A stretch of 64,000 nt of DNA from Candidatus Formimonas warabiya (lineage in GTDB: Bacteria; Bacillota; Dehalobacteriia; Dehalobacteriales; Dehalobacteriaceae), in assembly GCF_002777255.1 (NCBI RefSeq), contig NZ_CP017634.1:5902903-5966902 (forward strand), given 5' to 3'. This document shows positions 61,060-64,000 of this stretch, piece by piece; positions within the stretch are counted from its first letter, which is position 1, and every line of letters starts with the position of its first letter. The notes under the pieces were generated by a model. The model worked only from the letters and a program-made list of their open reading frames with translations. It had not been told where the DNA came from and searched no databases. The position numbers and the translations under genes were made by a program.

Positions 61060-61776
61060 GTGCTGAAGCTTAGCAATGTTGATGCCGGCTATGGAAAACT
61101 GGGTGTGCTGTGGGATATTTCCTTAGAGGTGGATGCCGGTGAATTTGTAGCAATTGTCGGTCCCAATGGTGTTGGTAAAACGACTACCATGCGGACAATT
61201 GCCGGTATTGTCAAACCTACAAAAGGTGAAATTAATTTTATGGGGAAGCGAATTGACGGACTGCCTGCCCAACAGGTTACCCGTTTGGGAATTAGTTATG
61301 TGACAGATGAAGGAAATTTGTTTTCCGGCATGACGGTGATGCAAAACCTGTTATTAGGCGCTTATATTATCAAAGACAAAGAAAAGGTGAAAGAGACACT
61401 TTGCAAGGTTTTTGACCTATTTCCCAGACTGGAGGAAAGAAAAAAGCAGTTTGCTGGAACATTAAGCGGTGGTGAACGGAAGATGCTGGCGATTGCTCGA
61501 GGATTGATGTCTGATCCGAAATTAATGCTGGTAGATGAACCGTCCCTGGGCCTGGCCCCCAAGCTGGTATTAGCAGTTTTTGAAACCCTGAAAGAGCTGA
61601 CGAAAAGAGGGGTGACAATTTTATTGGTAGAGCAAAATGTGAATACGACTTTAAAGATCGTTGACAGGGTATATGTGATTGAACAGGGACAGATTATTCA
61701 AGAAGGCAGTAGCCAGGAACTTAGAGAAAATGAACATATCAAAAAGGCTTATTTGGGTATAGGTGAGGCAGGATGA
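61060..61776 (+). CDS. livF: Liv-type ABC transporter ATPase LivF, system 2
   Basis: 238 residues from GTG 61060, 6 bases after AGGAGAGG, matching the GTG-CTG start of LivF-1; a GTG at 61018 inside livG would add 14 residues unlike the paralogue. Walker A GPNGVGKTT, signature LSGGERKM and Walker B LMLVDEPSLGL are standard. Completes importer system 2. Confidence 0.92.
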   Translation: MLKLSNVDAGYGKLGVLWDISLEVDAGEFVAIVGPNGVGKTTTMRTIAGIVKPTKGEINFMGKRIDGLPAQQVTRLGISYVTDEGNLFSGMTVMQNLLLGAYIIKDKEKVKETLCKVFDLFPRLEERKKQFAGTLSGGERKMLAIARGLMSDPKLMLVDEPSLGLAPKLVLAVFETLKELTKRGVTILLVEQNVNTTLKIVDRVYVIEQGQIIQEGSSQELRENEHIKKAYLGIGEAG

Positions 61777-61910
61777 AGTAATTACTGACCCAGCCTATGT
61801 AATTTGAACAATGACGTGTCCCATAGAAGGCAATGTGGTGAATTAGAGCAAAATGAAAATGTAAAATGTGCTTATAGGTGTTTATCTAATTAAATGAGTA
61901 GAAATATTGA

Positions 61911-61950
61911 AAAGGAAGCAGCCCTCAACATGAATGGGGTTGCTTTCTCT
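61911..61950 (+). terminator. Terminator-like hairpin after Liv system 2
   Basis: AAGGAAGCAGCCC / GGGGTTGCTTTCT form a stem with one or two wobble pairs and an 11-base loop, followed by CTTATG. Confidence 0.65.
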
Positions 61951-62146
61951 TATGTAATTGAAGTAGAAAGGCATAATAAAAAATGAATAATAGTTTTCTT
62001 ATTTTTATATCTAATAAGACTCCTTCTAATTGTAAAGTGCAAAAATGAAAGTGTTATGCCAAATGATTTGTTTGCAGTTTTTTGCGCTTTATAAATCATA
62101 TTAATGAGGAAGTGTGATTTTCCCGGCTTTTTTGCTTAAAAATTTT

Positions 62147-62162
62147 TGGCATGGTAATTGCA
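62147..62162 (+). promoter_or_regulatory. Sigma-54 promoter of the Mop-type gene
   Basis: TGGCATGGTAATTGCA, full consensus match, about 500 bases before the ATG. The transcript would therefore carry a long structured leader. Confidence 0.87.
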
Positions 62163-62240
62163 TAAGCATAAGTGTATAAAAATGAAAAATATTTCCGAGT
62201 TAACATGCCTAAAGTAAATGCGATGGCGGTTAAACGATAG

Positions 62241-62348
62241 GGTATAAATGGAAACGTTTATGCCTCCTTTTGGAAAGGAAATTTAATTTAAGAGATACCG
62301 GGAACATATTTTATATGTCTGGGTACCTTTAAATTGGATTTCCTTTTT
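62241..62348 (+). promoter_or_regulatory. Structured leader with terminator-like hairpin
   Basis: First hairpin GGTATAAATG-GAAA-CGTTTATGCC (62241-62264). Second, long hairpin 62277-62343 pairs GGAAATTTAATTTAA with TTTAAATTGGATTTCC, then GATACC with GGTACC and ACATAT with ATATGT, and is followed by five T. The arrangement resembles a transcription attenuator between the sigma-54 promoter and the gene. No known riboswitch class was recognised. Confidence 0.55.
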
Positions 62349-62393
62349 GATTGGCAGAATTCAGAGAGAATGCTACTTTTTCTGAACTATTTT

Positions 62394-62592
62394 TAACCTG
62401 ACTAACTTGGTGTAAGTCTCCCACCCTTTTTAGGCGGGAGTCAAACACCAACTAAGTCATGCATTTGCAGTTCTCACGCTGTATTAGCGGTTCTAAAACT
62501 TGCCAAGGAAACCACTTAGCAAGTTAAGAACTCGCGTCAAAATTCAGATGGAGTAAAAGAATCTCCATCTGAATTAAGAACTTGCTTCAATG
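62394..62592 (+). repeat. Structured intergenic repeat, copy B
   Basis: TGACTAACTTGG / CCAACTAAGTCA enclose CTCCCACC / GGCGGGAG; then the block TCATGCATTTGCAGTTCTC and CTGTATTAGCGGTTCTAA shared with copy A. It continues with AACTTGC / GCAAGTT closed by GTTCT / AGAAC, a further TTCAGATGGAG / CTCCATCTGAA hairpin and the end motif TTAAGAACTTGCTTCAA. It lacks the REP-like insertion of copy A and instead has these two extra hairpins. Confidence 0.75.
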
Positions 62593-62652
62593 ATCTCAAA
62601 TTCCGGCTGTCGCTGGATTAATTAGCATAAAAGAAAGAATAGGAGGTCTATT

Positions 62653-64000
62653 ATGAAGCTTAAGAAAATGTGGTTAAACGTCAATGGCGCGGACCGCATG
62701 ATTGTGTGCGATCCGGAAAAGGATTCCCTTGCCAGTGTTCTGCGCCGCATAGGTCTGACAAGCGTTAAAGTAGGCTGTGGGACAGGCGTATGCGGATCGT
62801 GTTCGGTAATACTTGACGGCAAGGTGATCCGCTCCTGTACAAAGAAGATTAAGGCAGTGGAAGAGTACAGCAAGGTCATCACACTTGAAGGGATTGGCAC
62901 CCCCAGTAGCTTGCATCCTTTGCAAGTAGCCTGGATGAACTGTGGCGCTGTCCAGTGCGGTTTTTGCTCTCCTGGCTTTATTGTATCAGCCTATGGACTG
63001 CTGCTGGAAAACAATAATCCTACCCGGGAAGAAGTCCGTGATTGGTTCCAGAAGCACCGGAATGTGTGCCGTTGTACCGGCTACAGGCAGATTACCGATG
63101 CCGTGATGGCGGCGGCAAAAGTTGTGCGGGGAGAGGCTAAAATCGAGGATATTACCTTCCAGCTTCCTCCAGACAACGAGTGCTATGGGAAGCCTCTGGT
63201 TCGGCCTTCCGCTCTCGCCAAGGTAACCGGACTTGCCGATTATGGTGATGACATGGAGCTAAAAATGCCTGCCGAAACCCTCCACGCGGCAATCGTGCAG
63301 CCCAGAGTGGCCCACCATGCCAACATCCTCAAGATTGATACTTCTGAGGCGGAAATGATGCCCGGTGTCGTAAAGGTGATCACGCATAAGGATATAAAGG
63401 CAAACGGGGGCACCAACCAAATGGCTGAGGCCAATTTGCACGAACGCAGTACGGTTACCCTGCCCAGCCGCAAAGTTCTCTGTGAAGATAAAATATTCCG
63501 CTATGGCGATGTGGTGGCTTTGGCCATTGCCGACACACAAGACCATGCCCGGGCGGCAGCTGCAAAGGTAAAAGTGGAAATTGAGCAACTTCCGGAATAC
63601 CTCAACTATCTGGATGCCGTGATGCCTGACGCGATCCGTGTGCACGATGATACGCCAAACCTTTTCTGCGCGCAGCCGGTCTTAAAAGGAGTAGCCCTTG
63701 AGGATGCTCCAAAGGTGGCGGAAGAGATCGATAACTCCGCTTACAGTGTGGAGGGAAGTTTTTATTCCACCCGTGAGCCCCATCTTTCCATCGAAGGATG
63801 TACCGTCCAGGCTTATTTTGACGAAGATGGCTGCCTGACCATCCATTGCAAGTCCCAGGGCCTTTATACATCCATCAGCCGGATTGGCAACTCCATTGGC
63901 GTACCGCGTGAAAAGCTCCGGATCGTACAGAATTTTACCGGTGCCAGCTTCGGTTGGTCGACGAATGCCGGCGACCTCGTCCTGGTTGGGGCTGCCGCAG
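62653..64000 (+). CDS. Mop-type aldehyde oxidoreductase, partial
   Basis: 449 codons are visible and the frame runs off the window. ATG after ATAGGAGG. Residues ~1-160 are a two-cluster iron-sulfur part (CGTGVCGSCSVILDG; CGFCSPGF; CRCTGY). From ~170 the molybdopterin-binding part of the xanthine dehydrogenase family follows in the same chain (KVTGLADYGDD; MMPGVVKVITHKDIKANG; FYSTREPHLSIEG). This fused layout without an FAD domain is that of the Desulfovibrio-type aldehyde oxidoreductase Mop (about 900 residues). It may oxidise an aldehyde made by the neighbouring amine pathways. A homologous but three-gene enzyme is at 8991-12638. Confidence 0.9.
   Translation, partial: MKLKKMWLNVNGADRMIVCDPEKDSLASVLRRIGLTSVKVGCGTGVCGSCSVILDGKVIRSCTKKIKAVEEYSKVITLEGIGTPSSLHPLQVAWMNCGAVQCGFCSPGFIVSAYGLLLENNNPTREEVRDWFQKHRNVCRCTGYRQITDAVMAAAKVVRGEAKIEDITFQLPPDNECYGKPLVRPSALAKVTGLADYGDDMELKMPAETLHAAIVQPRVAHHANILKIDTSEAEMMPGVVKVITHKDIKANGGTNQMAEANLHERSTVTLPSRKVLCEDKIFRYGDVVALAIADTQDHARAAAAKVKVEIEQLPEYLNYLDAVMPDAIRVHDDTPNLFCAQPVLKGVALEDAPKVAEEIDNSAYSVEGSFYSTREPHLSIEGCTVQAYFDEDGCLTIHCKSQGLYTSISRIGNSIGVPREKLRIVQNFTGASFGWSTNAGDLVLVGAAA

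Larger units (their letters stand above)
61777..62652. other. Long leader region before the Mop-type gene
   Basis: About 875 bases without a supported gene. It holds a terminator for Liv-2 (61911), an AGTGCAAA site (62037), the sigma-54 promoter at 62147, a leader with two hairpins (62241-62348) and structured repeat copy B (62394-62592). Confidence 0.7.

Noticed and set aside
62220..62350. Moco riboswitch or T-box before the Mop-type gene
   Set aside because: The leader has strong hairpins, but I could not match the conserved Moco core or the T-box GGGTGG-ACC-CG sequence, so only an unassigned structured leader is reported.
1..64000. CRISPR arrays, tRNA or rRNA genes, prophage and transposase genes
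   Set aside because: No regularly spaced repeats, no cloverleaf or rRNA sequence and no transposase or phage protein was recognised. The only mobile-looking DNA is the small intergenic repeats.

Overview
The window is about 64 kb of densely coding DNA. It most likely comes from an anaerobic, spore-lineage Firmicute (Clostridia, Peptococcaceae-like). Supporting signs are strong AGGAGG-type ribosome binding sites, frequent GTG and TTG starts, a SpoIIE-type phosphatase and many sigma-54 regulators. Six genes encode MttB-superfamily (COG5598) methyltransferases, two encode B12-binding corrinoid proteins and one encodes a methyltetrahydrofolate methyltransferase. Several betaine or amino-acid transport systems accompany them. 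This is the toolkit of an acetogen-like methylotroph that demethylates quaternary and other N-methyl amines (glycine-betaine-type metabolism). Organisms such as Dehalobacterium or Candidatus Formimonas are known for this kind of MttB expansion, but assignment to either is only inference.

Region 1 (1-12.6 kb, + strand) is a compact operon. It holds an unrecognised protein fragment, a GNAT-like protein, an acyl-CoA/acyl-ACP ligase, an acyl carrier protein, a fusion of an anti-sigma-like ATPase fold with a GNAT-like part, a HisC-like aminotransferase, a second ligase, an MFS exporter and a three-subunit xanthine-dehydrogenase-type molybdoenzyme. It looks like a small-molecule pathway with its own signalling component. 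A convergent LytS-membrane/SpoIIE phosphatase gene (12.7-14.0 kb) follows.

Region 2 (14.2-28.6 kb) has a sigma-54 regulator (- strand) divergent from a long operon with a sigma-54 promoter. The operon encodes an opine-dehydrogenase-like enzyme, MttB-1, an Asp/Glu-racemase-family protein, MttB-2, a PanB-like hydroxymethyltransferase and a complete branched-chain-amino-acid-type ABC transporter. MttB-3 follows a terminator. Region 3 (28.8-35.5 kb) has a sigma-54 regulator, then a sigma-54 promoter, a creatininase-family hydrolase, a tripartite tricarboxylate (TctCBA) transporter and a nitrilase-family hydrolase.

Region 4 (35.7-41.3 kb) holds MttB-4, a PocR-AraC regulator, two corrinoid proteins and the methyl-THF methyltransferase, the likely shared methyl acceptor and donor core. 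Region 5 (41.7-55.9 kb) holds three more sigma-54 regulators, a five-gene flavin/iron-sulfur amine dehydrogenase plus MttB-5, MttB-6 and a BCCT betaine carrier. Region 6 (55.9-64 kb) holds a second Liv-type ABC transporter and the start of a Mop-type aldehyde oxidoreductase.

At least ten sites with the form TGGCAY-N5-TTGCW (or one mismatch) lie before these units, so most of the window after 15.9 kb appears to be a sigma-54 regulon in which each module has its own sensor-activator. Two long intergenic leaders, before the second Liv operon and before the Mop gene, carry related, strongly structured repeats with exchangeable hairpins.
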